Shown one piece after another: positions 24,163-34,090 of a DNA stretch of 64,000 nucleotides. Within the stretch, counting starts at the first letter, position 1. Every line of letters starts with the position of its first letter. The notes under the pieces are model-generated. The model had not been told where the DNA came from. It searched no databases and saw only the letters and a list, made by a program, of their open reading frames with translations. Source of the stretch: Tilletiopsis washingtonensis (taxonomy: Eukaryota; Basidiomycota; Exobasidiomycetes; Entylomatales); the NCBI RefSeq assembly GCF_003144115.1, contig NW_020311998.1, forward strand, positions 46,777 through 110,776. The letters are read 5' to 3'. The position numbers and the translations under genes were made by a program.

Positions 24163-25092
24163 ATGTCTGAGCGAGGCGTGAGTCTGCACCAATCGCGGCG
24201 CTCTTCCCTCGCTCGTGCTCACACCCTCCACAGGCTCGCGGCGGCGGCTCGCGCGGCGGGCAGCGTGGCGGCGGCGCTCGTGGCGGGCGCGGCGGCGGAC
24301 GGGGCGGCGGTGCAGCAGGCGCAGGCGGCAGTGCCACGCAGGGCCCCGAGCGGCCGAAGCGCGAGGCCATCCTCGACCTGGCCAAGTACGTCGACCAGCG
24401 CGTGCGCGTCAAGTTCGCCGGCGGGCGTCAGGGTGAGTGCGGCTGGCAGACATGTGGCAGCGGCGGTGGCGCAAAAATATGGAGTGAGGGGCTACTTGGG
24501 GCCCCCTCGCGCAAGCTACGAAGAGGCGGAAATCGCTCGTGCGAGCGAGAGCTGACTGAGTGGAGAAGGCTGCTTGGATCGCGAAGAGCCAACGCGATGG
24601 CCAGAGGGAGCTCGCAGCGTGGCTGGCAGCGACAGCGTTGGCCATATGCGCCCGCTTGCTGGCGCCCATCGCTGAGCGCAAGGGACGGTCAGGCCGTGCC
24701 GCTGCCTGGGCCACGTTCAAGCAGCCCTGCATGCGCGCCAGATCAGCTCTGACAACCTTCTGCAGTCATCGGCGTGTTGAAGGGCTACGACCAGCTGCTC
24801 AACCTCGTCATGGACGAGGTCGAGGAGTACATCAACGGTGCGTCTGACCTAGCGCGCGGGGAGCCGCTGCGGCAGGACACTGAGCTCCTTCTCCACATGC
24901 AGACCCCGAGACGGGCGAGCCGACGGAGCAGACGCGGGCTCTCGGCCTCGCTGTGCTGCGCGGTACGGCGCTCACCGTCATCAACCCGGCCGACGGCTTC
25001 GAGCAGATCGCAAAGTGCGTGCCTCCTCAATTGTCGCGGACACACGCGTCGCTGACCGCTTCTGTTCCAGTCCCTTTGCCCAAGCAGAGTAG
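24163..25092 (+). CDS. LSM7: U6 snRNA-associated Sm-like protein LSm7 with RGG-type N-terminus
   Basis: Part of the LSm2-8 ring (U6 snRNA, splicing) and the LSm1-7 ring (mRNA decapping). Five exons: 24163-24177, 24234-24432, 24766-24837, 24903-25014, 25071-25092 (139 residues). The Sm1 motif is KREAILDLAKYVDQRVRVKF ... GVLKGYDQLLNLVMDEVEEY and Sm2 is GLAVLRGTALTVINP. Before it lies a roughly 35-residue Gly/Arg stretch with repeated RGG units. Exon 1 is 15 nt (MSERG). The second intron is 333 nt, several times longer than most here. I looked in it for box C/D snoRNA motifs and saw none convincing. It is convergent with the desaturase, 96 bp apart. Confidence 0.94.
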
Positions 25093-25188
25093 TGGCGGAG
25101 CACACGCAATCAAAACATTCAGGAGAGCATAGATGATGCATTGGCCCACGAGGAAAGGAGAGGGGACGAAAGCGGCAAAGCGCCAGCG

Positions 25189-26960
25189 CTAGTGCAGCTC
25201 GCCGAGTGCCTGCGCGCGCGCCACCTTGCCAAGCAGGCGCACCTGCATAGCGACGTTGCGCAGCGTGTCCCGCACGCGGCCATTGCCCTCTCGAAAGCCG
25301 TACTCGGCATAGTCGAGGCCCCACTTGCGACAGAAGGGGACCGTGAAGCGGTCGCGCGCCTCGCGCAGGTTGTGGCGCGGCACGCGCGGGAAGAGGTGGT
25401 GCGTGACTTGCATGTGCAGACCGCCGTGCAGGAAGTCGAGGAAGGGCGGACAGGCGACGTCCATCGTTGTGCGCACCTGCCGCGACGCGAAGCTCTCGTA
25501 CAGCCCGAGATCGGCGCTGGAGCGCGCAAAGTGCGACAGCACGATCTGCAGCAGGGGTCAGTAAGATGTGGCGGCGCGGAGGGCCAGAGCGGGCCACTCA
25601 CCTGCACGTGCAGCGGGCTCGTGGAGATGTGGCTGATGAGCACAAAGAGGACGCGCGTGGTCCAGTCGGGGCAGTGCGCCAGGCACGCGCCGAACCACGC
25701 CCAGAAGACGCCGAGGCCGGCCACCTCGGCGAGCCACCAGCGGTCGCGGCGGTGTGCGGGACGCTTGGCCAGGAAGCCGTACGAGTTGGCGTAGAGATTG
25801 AAGCGTCCGAGCGACATGACGACGTAGTACAGCGCGTGCTGGTGCTTGAGGAAGAAGCGCGCCGGCGCGTCGAAGAAGAGGGAGCGGCGGTAGTACGTGC
25901 TCCAGAGGCCGTGCGGCCCAGGCGCCGGCGCCTCCTTGCCGCCAGCCTCGGAGGGCGCGGCGGCGACGAGGAAGGCCGGGTTGATGGCGAAGAAGGGCAT
26001 GTGCTGGATGTCCGGGTCGTGCTCCGGGTGGTTCGTGACGAGGTGGTGCACGTCGTGGTTGTCGCACCACCAGCCCAGGCTGAGGCCGCCGAGCGGCGAG
26101 GCGATAAAGATGCCAATGGCGCGGTCGACGGCGTGGTTGCCTGTGATGCCGCTGTGGCCGGCATCGTGCGCCGAGAACGTCACCTGGTGCCAGAAGAGGC
26201 CGAGGCAGAGCGATGAGAGCAGAAAGTAGCCGTGCGCATAGCAGCCGACAAAGGCAGCGAAGAGCACGGCGTAGCGAGACAGCTCGCGCATGTAGCCGGC
26301 GGGCCGCAGCGTGTAGAGACCCGCCGCCTTGACCTCGTCGTGCAGGACGCGATAGGCCTTCGAGATGGCCTGCTCGCGCGCCGGCTCGATGCCGGCCGGC
26401 GGTGCTGGCGGCTCGAGCATGGCGACAGGCAGCGGGAAGCCTTGCGGCCGCTCGGCTGCCGGCGCAGCGTGTGCTCTTGCCTTCTCCGCCGGCTCGTCAT
26501 CTGCGCCACTGCCCGTCTTGGACGCCTCCTCTGCGCCCTGCTGCGACTGCGTCCATGCGAGCCACTGCGCGTCGGGCGTCTCGAGCTTGCCGGCGCGGTA
26601 GCCGAGCTGCACGGGCGGCATGAGCGGCTTGTAGCCCGTCTCGGGGTGCACGTCCTGCGGCGCCAGGGTGGCGACCTGGAAGGCGCGCATGCGGCGCAGC
26701 GTGGCGTCGCAGTGGTACGCCTCGATCTCGTCGCGCGCATCGCGCCCGACAAAGTGCAGGATGGCCAGCTCGCCGCCCGGGTGGCGCTTGAGCCAGGCGT
26801 CGAGGCGGTAGATGCGCACGCCGTGCAGCACCAGCGTCTCGCCGGCGGCTATGCGCGCCGCCAGCTGGGCACGCGTGAGGAGCGGGTGCACCTTTTCGGG
26901 CCGCGAGGAGCCAGCCTCGGTGGCGCGGCGCTGAGACGGCGGACCGGAGCCGTCGGGCAT
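25189..26960 (-). CDS. sphingolipid delta-8 (E)-desaturase, cytochrome b5 fusion
   Basis: Two exons: 26960-25602 and 25545-25189 (571 residues). The N-terminal cytochrome-b5 domain has the heme motif HPGG (His60-Gly63) and a second heme histidine near 83. The membrane desaturase domain has histidine boxes HDAGH and DNHDVHH, and the third box QVTHHLFPR, with hydrophobic segments between. This front-end desaturase architecture in fungi introduces the trans-8 double bond into the sphingoid base of glucosylceramides, in the ER (established for the family). A linker of about 90 residues rich in Ala/Pro/Glu joins the two domains. The ATG at 26960 is the first in frame before the b5 domain. Its promoter (264 bp) is shared with PEX12. 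Confidence 0.92.
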
Positions 26961-27224
26961 GATGGGCAGGAGAGGTGGGGGTGGTGAGAGGAAGAGGTGC
27001 AGGAAGATAGACGCCGGCCTGCCGCCACAGCCCCTTGCTGGCGCGAGAAGCGCACGCCGCGCTGTTCCCACGGCCCATGCTTTGGCTCGGCAGCGCGGCC
27101 GGCCCGGCCCGGACTCACGCTCGCTCGCACTCCTCCGTCCCACACACACCACCCCGCACCGCCTCGGCCGCGCATACTCCAGCGGGCTCGCCTCAGCTGC
27201 GCTGGACACTCGACAGCCGACGCC

Positions 27225-29069
27225 ATGGACGTGCTCTCCTCCGTCGACCCCACGCAGTCGGGCGCGCCCGACGCGCTGCGCCCCTCCTTCTTCGAGCTCG
27301 TCGCGCAGGAGCAGCTGCGCGACCTCCTCGCGCCCGCGCTGCGCTTCGTCGTCGCCACGCTCGCGCAGCGCCATCCACGCGCCCTGCTGCGTGTCGCAAA
27401 CCGCTTCGACGAGGTGTATGCGCTCGCAATGTACGCCGTCGAGCGCCACTACCTTAAGACGTGGGGTGAGTGGGCTGTGGGAGCGGCGTTGGCGTTGAGG
27501 CCGCTAAGAGGGGCAGCGGACGTGAGGTGATATTGTTGCATGCGCAGACAGCCAGCGGATTGTACAGCGCGACGGGATACGAAGAGCTTCGACCGGTCCC
27601 TAGGCAGCAATGTCAGGCCAGGCCGAGCTTTCCTTGTCGCGGCTGGTCCGCCGAGGCGCACTGCTGTGGTCGAAGCGCCGTCCCTAGCCGCTGTGCAGCC
27701 TCGCTATGTCGCTGGCGCTCGTGCGACATCGAGCTCACACGCATCTCAGGCTCCTCCTTTGCCGAGAACTTCTACGGCCTGCGGCGGCGGCGACGCCCGG
27801 GACTCTCGAGCTCGCGCACCAAGGGCTTCAGCGCGACGCCGCGTGCCAGCTTGGCGCGCTACGAGGCGCTGCGGCCGCGCGAGATCCGCGCCAGCCTGTT
27901 CCTGCTCGTGGCAGCACCGTATCTCAAGGGCAAGCTGCACGATGCGTGGGAGCGTGTTGGCGGAGGCGCACAGGGCGCGCTGTTTGAGGATGAGCGCGGT
28001 TGGGCAGACGAGGTGAGTGTGCATCGGCGCAGAGCCCGCGAGTGCAGCTTTGGAGAAACGTGGAGTGCGTCCGCAAAGCACTGTACCGATCCGTGTGGCA
28101 AAGGAAGAGAGCTCCACCGCTGGAATGCTCCTTTTGTCGTATCGGCACGAGCGCTGACATTGCTACGCAGACCGCCTCACAGACGCGGATAGAGCGACTG
28201 CGCGCGCTGGCGACGTACGCACTGCGGCACGGCTACCCGTGGGCCAGCGCTGCGTACCAGCTGTGGCTGCTGAGCTACAACATCGCCTACCTCTTCGAGA
28301 AGACGCCGTACTGGCGGCCGTGGCTGCAGGCGCTGCGGGTCGACATCCGGCGTGTGGGCCCTGGCGACTACGTGAGTGATGCGCTCGCTGCCGGCCGCCT
28401 GCTGTGCTATCGCAGATTGGTTCTGTGTGCTCATGCCCTGCGCGCCGCAGCCGCCAGCACCACCGCTGCTGCCGCCCGACATGCCCTCGCCGCTGCGGTC
28501 GCCGCTGCAGTTCGCGCTGCGTCTGCTGCAGTCGTCGCCGTACATGGCCTTCGAGGCGCTCAAGTATGCGCTGCCGCTCTCCATCTTCGCCTTCAAGTTC
28601 CTCGAGTGGTGGTACTCGCCCGACAACCCTCGGCGGCGGCGTGGCGGCGGCGGTGGAGCATCAGGCGCGCTCGGCGGAGAGAACGACTCAGCGCCGACGC
28701 TGGGCGCACCAAAGGTGCTGCTGCCGCACCCTAAGGGCTGCCTGTACGTCAAGGACGCCAGCTGGCGCGCGCCGGGCGTCGCTACGACACGCCTGCCGCC
28801 CGTCGAGGACAGCGAGAAGCGGCTGGCGGCGCAGGAGGGCCTGCTGCACAATTCCTGCGTGCTCTGGTGAGTCCTGACATTCCTCACACCTCGCCGCACT
28901 CGCTGACTCCTTTCACAGCGGCGCCGCGCCCATTGCCAATCCGGCTATGCTGCCCACGGGCTACGCGGGCTGCTTTGCCTGCCTGCACGCGGCGCTCGAG
29001 CGTGTCCCGCGCTGTCCCGTCACGCTGGTGCGCGTCGCCGAGGGCGATCTGCGGCGTGTGCTGGGCTGA
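27225..29069 (+). CDS. PEX12: peroxisome assembly protein 12 (PEX12)
   Basis: RING subunit of the peroxisomal membrane ubiquitin ligase (PEX2/10/12) that recycles PEX5. Five exons: 27225-27465, 27750-28012, 28171-28371, 28451-28866, 28919-29069 (423 residues). The N-terminal PEX2/12 domain includes PSFFELVAQEQLRDLLAPALRF, ASFAENFYGLRR-type sequence (here SSFAENFYGL), FLLVAAPYLKGKL and LSYNIAYLFEKTPYWRPW. The C-terminal degenerate RING reads CVLCGAAPIANPAML ... GCFACLHAALERVPRCPVT. Several hydrophobic helices fit a multi-pass peroxisomal protein. The first intron is 284 nt. Convergent with the CBM21 gene. Confidence 0.93.
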
Positions 29070-29454
29070 GGGGCCTGCGAGCCCAATGCTATACCTCTGC
29101 CGGCACGATCACGCGAGACGAGTAGCCGAGAAGAGATGTATTGTGCGCACGAGGGCGGCAGCGGGTCAGATGGAGCTATATCAAAGTATGTCTGGATGTA
29201 GGCAATTGAGACGGAGCGGCGAGACGAGAAGACAAGGGGCACTTCTTGGGTGTGGGCGGGCATCGCAGGAGCAAGACGAGACGCAGTGAGGCCGGGGAGA
29301 GTGAGAACGATGTGACGTGGGAACAGATGGGGGCGCGAGTGAGCTGAGAGCGGATGTGGACGGAACGGAGAGGGTCGCGGGTCGCGGGTCAATCGGGAAG
29401 TCAGTGAGGTGGGAGCGTGCTGGAATGGGAACGGGAAGGGCAGCGAGGCAACCC
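29070..29454. other. convergent 3' intergenic region
   Basis: 385 bp between the PEX12 and CBM21-gene stops. Purine-rich on the plus strand. No gene or clear terminator motif is seen. Confidence 0.5.
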
Positions 29455-32400
29455 TTAGCACAGAGTCGGTGTCGAGGCGCCGCTGGCGAGCGGCGACATG
29501 TGTGGCGCATGGCCAGGAGCGATCGGCGGCGAGACACGCACGGCGGCGTCGGTGCCGGGCGTGGCGACGAGCGAGCCACCGCCGGGCACGAGGTCGGTGC
29601 CCCAGCAGTAGCGCGCAACCAGCTCCTGCATGTCACTGAGCGCCGCAGGACGCAGACGCGGCGACGACGTGTTCGAGGAAGAGGTAGCCGAGGCGGCATC
29701 GTCGGCCTCGTCGGCGAACGTGCCGTGCGAGGCACGCTCGAGACGCAGCACATGCGGGTCCTCGGGCGTCACGACGGTCATGTCCGAGTCGTTGGAGCAG
29801 ATCGACGTGGCGCCGCCGGGCGAGAAGAGGCTCGGCGAGCCGTCGGGCGAAAGCGGCGACGTGGCGCCCGACGAGTGCGGGCTGGCCTTGGCGCTGCCCT
29901 TGCTGAAGTCGGCCGGCGGGCTCGGCGTGCGCGGCGTGCCGGGCATGCTGCCGCTCTCGACCGGGCTGCCGTTCTGCAGCATGGCCTCGAAGAACATGTT
30001 CTCGCGCCCGCTGCTGCCGCTGCCGCCGGCGGTGGGCGTAGTGGCAGGCGAGGCAGTGCGGCGCGAGTGCGGCCAGCTGTAGAAGCGGTCGCTCGCGGCC
30101 TGCGGCTGCGGCTGCTGCGTGCGGATCTGCAGCTGCGCCGCCGGCGACGGCGGCAGCGGGCCGGCGGCGAGCGGCACGACGAGCGACGTCTGCGGCGACG
30201 ACGATTCGGAGCCGGGCGCCACAATCGGCCGGTGCTCGACGTTGTGCACGAGGCCGGGCGAGATCATGCCGAAGCGGTGCGCAAAGTCGGGCGAGTCGTT
30301 GCCCGTGCCCGGCGTGCTGGCCGCGCTGCTGAGGTTGCCGTTGGGCGACGAGACGCTGACGATGAACTGGTTCGGCGTGGGCGTCGTCGAGGACGGCAGG
30401 CCAGACGAGGTCGCCGAGGTCGGGGCGCGCGGGCTTGGCTTCGAAGAGAAGTAGTCGAGCGCGGCGGCACGGCCGTGGCCCGTGGTGCGGCTGCCGTTGC
30501 GCGGGTTGCGCAGGCTCTCGCCAAAGTCGTAGCGTGCCGACCACATCGACGGCGAGCTGTTGCCGCGGCCGCCGCCGGGCGAGCTCGGCGGCGACTGCTT
30601 GCGCTTCGCCTTCTCAGCCAGGTAGGCGCGCGCCAGCTCGGGGCTGACGCGCTCCATCGACGGCGAGCCGGCGCCGCTGGACTTGGCGAGGAACGGCAGC
30701 ACGCCCTCGGCGACAGCCTCAGCCTCGGCGGCCGCAGCCAGCCGGTCCTCGTCCTCTTCGTCGGACTTGAGCCGGTCGAGCTCGCGGCGCAGGTCTTCCA
30801 TGGCGAAGCCCGCCTGGCGCGGGCCGCCGTGCACGCCGCGGCGCGCAATCTCGATGATGCGCGCCTTGGCCGACGAGCCGCTGCCGTTGGCAAACGAGGA
30901 GCGCACCGACGAGCCGGACGGCGAGTAGGCGCTCGCCGCGGGCGTGCTGGCCGGTGTGCTGGGCGCCTGGCGCTTGCGGAAGTCGAGCTGGTAGTTGAGG
31001 CCCTCGTTGTTGTCCCAGTACTCGGCGTTGCCGACGGTGTAGCGCAGGCACATAAACATGCTCTTCGTCTCGTGCGCCGCGGCGCCGCGCGGCCAGTTGA
31101 GCAGCTCGTTGAGCTTGATCGAGAAGGTGAAGCGGTCCGCGGCGCCGTCCTTGATGCTCTCGGCGTAGTCGGCCGACACCTCGTTGACGCTGGCCCACTT
31201 GTCGAGCGTGAAGCGGATTGCGACCCACTTCTCAAACGACATGTTGCGCACCTGCACGCTGCCCTTGACGCTGCGCAGGTCGTCGGCGAGGTAGATGCGC
31301 TCGAGGAAGATCTCACGGTCGACGGCGACACGCGTCGAGGACGGGAAGTTGGGCAGGCGCAGCACAAGCTGCTCCTCGGCCTCGGCGGGCACGGCGAGGC
31401 TGCCGCTGCTGCTGCCGCTGCCGTACGAGCGCGAGTCTGGGCTACTGCCGCCGGTGCGGAAGGAGGCATCGGGCGAGCTGTTGCCGCGGTTGCGCCCGTA
31501 GACAAAGGGGAAGAGCTCCTTCTCCTCCTCGGTCTCCGTCTCGGTCTGCTCGGGGCTGCCGTCGCGCGACACGGCGGCCGGGCGCTGCTTGAACTTGAAC
31601 ACCTTGACGTGCTCGAGCTGTGAGTCGAAGTGCACCGCCTTGGCCACCGTCGGCGTCGTGGGCACGCTCTTGGCAAAGCGCATGCTCGCTGGCAGCGACG
31701 GCACACTGTCGGCGCGCGGCGGCAGGAAGTGCGAGGCGGCGGGCGACTTGAGGCTTGACTTGATCGGGTTGCCGTGGCGGTCGCGCGGGTGACGGTCGGG
31801 TGCGATCTGCGACGTCGTCACCGGGCCCTCGAGATCCGTGACTGACGGGCTGGGCAGGTGGCTGAGGTCGATGAGCAGGCCGGGCGACTCGTCGGCCGGC
31901 GCGGACTGCTTCATCGCCACGGCCTTGCGCGACGACGGGTGCAGCGGCGCCGTGGCCGAGGCGCTGGACTGCGGGCCCTTGGCCGGGAAGGCAACGCTGC
32001 TGGGCGTCGGCGTGCTGACGTCGCCGAAGCTCGAGCTGCCGCTGCTGCCCACCGGCGACTTGAAGGAGCGCGCCGGAAGGCTGGAGTGAGCGGGCGTGAG
32101 GCGCATCATCTTGGGCCGGCGGTTGGCCTGAGCCTGGCGCAGCTTCTCCAGCGTCTCATCCACGGGCTCGTCGGCGCGCGTGGGCGAGAGGCGGCGCTGC
32201 GTCGGCGGCGTGCCGTCGACGCTGCTCGCGTTGCTCGAGCGGCTGCTGCTCGGCGCCGTGCTGGCGGTGCTGCTGGCAGGCGTGCTCGCCGTGCTGCTTG
32301 CTGGAGTGGCAGCCGGCGGAGAGACAGTGCGCGGCGGCGCAGAGGGCGCGGACGCTGCCTCTCGCGGCGGCGGCTGCTCGCTGGCGGCTGTGGAGCTGCT

Positions 32401-32811
32401 CGACTGGCGGCTGCTGCTGCCGATGCTGCTGCCGCTGGCCGTGGCCGTGCTGGAGCTGGCAGTGCGCAGCGGCGGGCGTGTGGGCGGTGCCGGGCTCGAG
32501 CTGGGCGTGGAGCGCGTCGAGGATGCTGCGCTCGTCGTGGCCGACGAGGCGGCCGAGGCGTGGCTCTCGGTGCTGCGCCGCGGCAGCATGTTGCTCGGGA
32601 ACGGCGCCGGCGAGCGCGACGGCCCGGCGCTCGACGGCGCAGCAGCGAAGCGCGTCGGCTCGCTGCTGAAGCTGCGCATGTGGTGCCGGGCGCGCGCCGC
32701 GGCGGCGGCCGAGTGCGTCGGCGTGCTGCGGCCGCTGCCGCCGGATGCCGCGTCGGCGCTGCGGTCGTACTGCATCGTCGTGGTCGAGGATGCGGAGTTG
32801 AGCGCGAGCAT
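29455..32811 (-). CDS. protein phosphatase 1 regulatory subunit with CBM21 domain (GAC1/PIG-like)
   Basis: Single coding exon of 1,118 residues from the ATG at 32811. The frame stays open to 32856, but only a GTG lies there. The first ~380 residues are Ser/Ala/Pro-rich and disordered. KAVHF at 391-395 is a PP1-docking RVxF-type motif. The CBM21 glycogen-binding domain spans about 482-613: LRLPNFPSSTRVAVDREIF, WASVNEVSADY, CLRYTVGNAEYWDNNEGLNY. A Ser-rich tail follows, with several S-P sites and an acidic/basic helical stretch (ELDRLKSDEEDED). Yeast GAC1 and animal PPP1R3 proteins use this layout to bring PP1 to glycogen synthase. A likely 5'-UTR intron lies upstream (separate entry). Confidence 0.9.
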   Translation of the reverse strand: MLALNSASSTTTMQYDRSADAASGGSGRSTPTHSAAAAARARHHMRSFSSEPTRFAAAPSSAGPSRSPAPFPSNMLPRRSTESHASAASSATTSAASSTRSTPSSSPAPPTRPPLRTASSSTATASGSSIGSSSRQSSSSTAASEQPPPREAASAPSAPPRTVSPPAATPASSTASTPASSTASTAPSSSRSSNASSVDGTPPTQRRLSPTRADEPVDETLEKLRQAQANRRPKMMRLTPAHSSLPARSFKSPVGSSGSSSFGDVSTPTPSSVAFPAKGPQSSASATAPLHPSSRKAVAMKQSAPADESPGLLIDLSHLPSPSVTDLEGPVTTSQIAPDRHPRDRHGNPIKSSLKSPAASHFLPPRADSVPSLPASMRFAKSVPTTPTVAKAVHFDSQLEHVKVFKFKQRPAAVSRDGSPEQTETETEEEKELFPFVYGRNRGNSSPDASFRTGGSSPDSRSYGSGSSSGSLAVPAEAEEQLVLRLPNFPSSTRVAVDREIFLERIYLADDLRSVKGSVQVRNMSFEKWVAIRFTLDKWASVNEVSADYAESIKDGAADRFTFSIKLNELLNWPRGAAAHETKSMFMCLRYTVGNAEYWDNNEGLNYQLDFRKRQAPSTPASTPAASAYSPSGSSVRSSFANGSGSSAKARIIEIARRGVHGGPRQAGFAMEDLRRELDRLKSDEEDEDRLAAAAEAEAVAEGVLPFLAKSSGAGSPSMERVSPELARAYLAEKAKRKQSPPSSPGGGRGNSSPSMWSARYDFGESLRNPRNGSRTTGHGRAAALDYFSSKPSPRAPTSATSSGLPSSTTPTPNQFIVSVSSPNGNLSSAASTPGTGNDSPDFAHRFGMISPGLVHNVEHRPIVAPGSESSSPQTSLVVPLAAGPLPPSPAAQLQIRTQQPQPQAASDRFYSWPHSRRTASPATTPTAGGSGSSGRENMFFEAMLQNGSPVESGSMPGTPRTPSPPADFSKGSAKASPHSSGATSPLSPDGSPSLFSPGGATSICSNDSDMTVVTPEDPHVLRLERASHGTFADEADDAASATSSSNTSSPRLRPAALSDMQELVARYCWGTDLVPGGGSLVATPGTDAAVRVSPPIAPGHAPHMSPLASGASTPTLC

Positions 32812-32881
32812 GAGCGGCGGGTGCGAGTGCGGGGTGAAGGGAGTGCTAGGGTGCACGCGAGCGGCGCGCGCGGCGGGCAGG

Positions 32882-33783
32882 CTGTGCGGCGAGCGAGGAT
32901 GGTCAGCCAGCCGTGCGAGGAGATGGAGGAAGAGAGTGAGGGGTGTGGGCCGCGCTGGCAGCCGCAGATGCTGGCGGGAAGGCAGGCCGGGCCACGCTCA
33001 GGCTGCTGCTGGCTTCCAAGGACGGCCGCGAGCAGCAGAGAGTATCGAGAGATTGGAGGCGCGCAGGCAGGCAGGCGCAGCGAACCCCGACGGCGCGCCC
33101 GCGAAACGAACTGGCGCCGGCGCGCAGGCGGCGTGCGGTGCGGCTGCAGCTTGCTGCGCGCGCGTCGATCGTGCCGCGCGCGCGGGCACGGGAGCAGTGT
33201 GGGCGCGCGCTGCAGGGCATCGCCGCCGCGGCGCGCCTGCAACAGCATCAGCGCGCAGCCGCGCAGGTGCAGCTGCAGCATGCAGGCGGCCCCCAGAGAC
33301 CCGCGCCGCGCTCAACGGCTCGGCCGCAAGGCGCTCCTGAATTCCTGGCCGCCACGCCGGCCGGCTGTGGGGCCAAGCACGGATGGCGACGAGCAGCAAA
33401 AGCAGCAGCAGCAGCAAGCAGGTACGACGCAGACATGGACGACGAGGCTGCCGCAGCAGCACGAGCTCGTCGCCTGCGCCGAGCGCGATGAACACCCACA
33501 CGCACGGCCCCCTGTGCTACCCGCGATGCCGCAATGCCGCCTCTTCTCACCGCAGTGCGAGCCCAACACTGCCAAGGCACAGACGGCCAGCTTGAGCACG
33601 GCCATGCATCTCGTCCAGCCGGCATTGCACGGCCAGATGGCCTGCGCAAGACAGGGGCTGCACCCGTGGCTGCTTGCCCGATGCGGCCCACGCTGCGCCG
33701 AGGAGCAGCGCCGCCCTTGTTCCCGGCCCACGTCTTCCGAGGCGCGAGCTCGAAGCAAAGGCCTCGACAAGCCAGACACTCAC
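32882..33783 (-). other. probable long 5'-UTR intron of the CBM21 gene
   Basis: On the minus strand a GTGAGTGTCTGG donor at 33783 follows a pyrimidine-rich, promoter-like stretch (about 33790-34090). An acceptor with a good branch (GGCTGAC, then CGCCGCACAG) ends at 32882, 70 nt before the ATG. The resulting intron is about 900 nt and would explain why no coding frame is found here. It is inferred from splice signals only. Confidence 0.45.
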
Positions 33784-34090
33784 GATGACGTGAAGGACGT
33801 GTGTGTGCGGCGAGTGAGAGCTGGCGGCGCAGATGAGAGGACCGAGGGCGGATGGGAGGAGAGGCGGGCGGGCGCGCAGGGATGCCCGAGTGCGGGGAGC
33901 GCGCCAGCAGGTCGGGGGTGGAGAGAACGACTTGGCGGCGCCGCGCTGCTTCTTGCCTGCGAGAAAAAGGCGCAGAGTGGGTGTGGAGTGTGGGGGAGAG
34001 AGGTGCGAGGAAAGGTGCGACCGCGGCCGGACTCGAGAGGGGGGAGGAAGAGAGGTGTGAGGAGCCGCGAGTGGTGCCGGCGAGGCGAGT

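Noticed and set aside
24433-24765. Intronic snoRNA in the long LSM7 intron
   Set aside because: No convincing C box with a paired D box or H/ACA layout was found by eye.
29317-31623. 768-codon plus-strand open frame
   Set aside because: Antisense to the CBM21 gene, Arg/Gly/Ala-rich, no recognisable domain.
32812-32856. Extension of the CBM21 frame to 32856
   Set aside because: The frame there begins with GTG; the first ATG in frame is at 32811.
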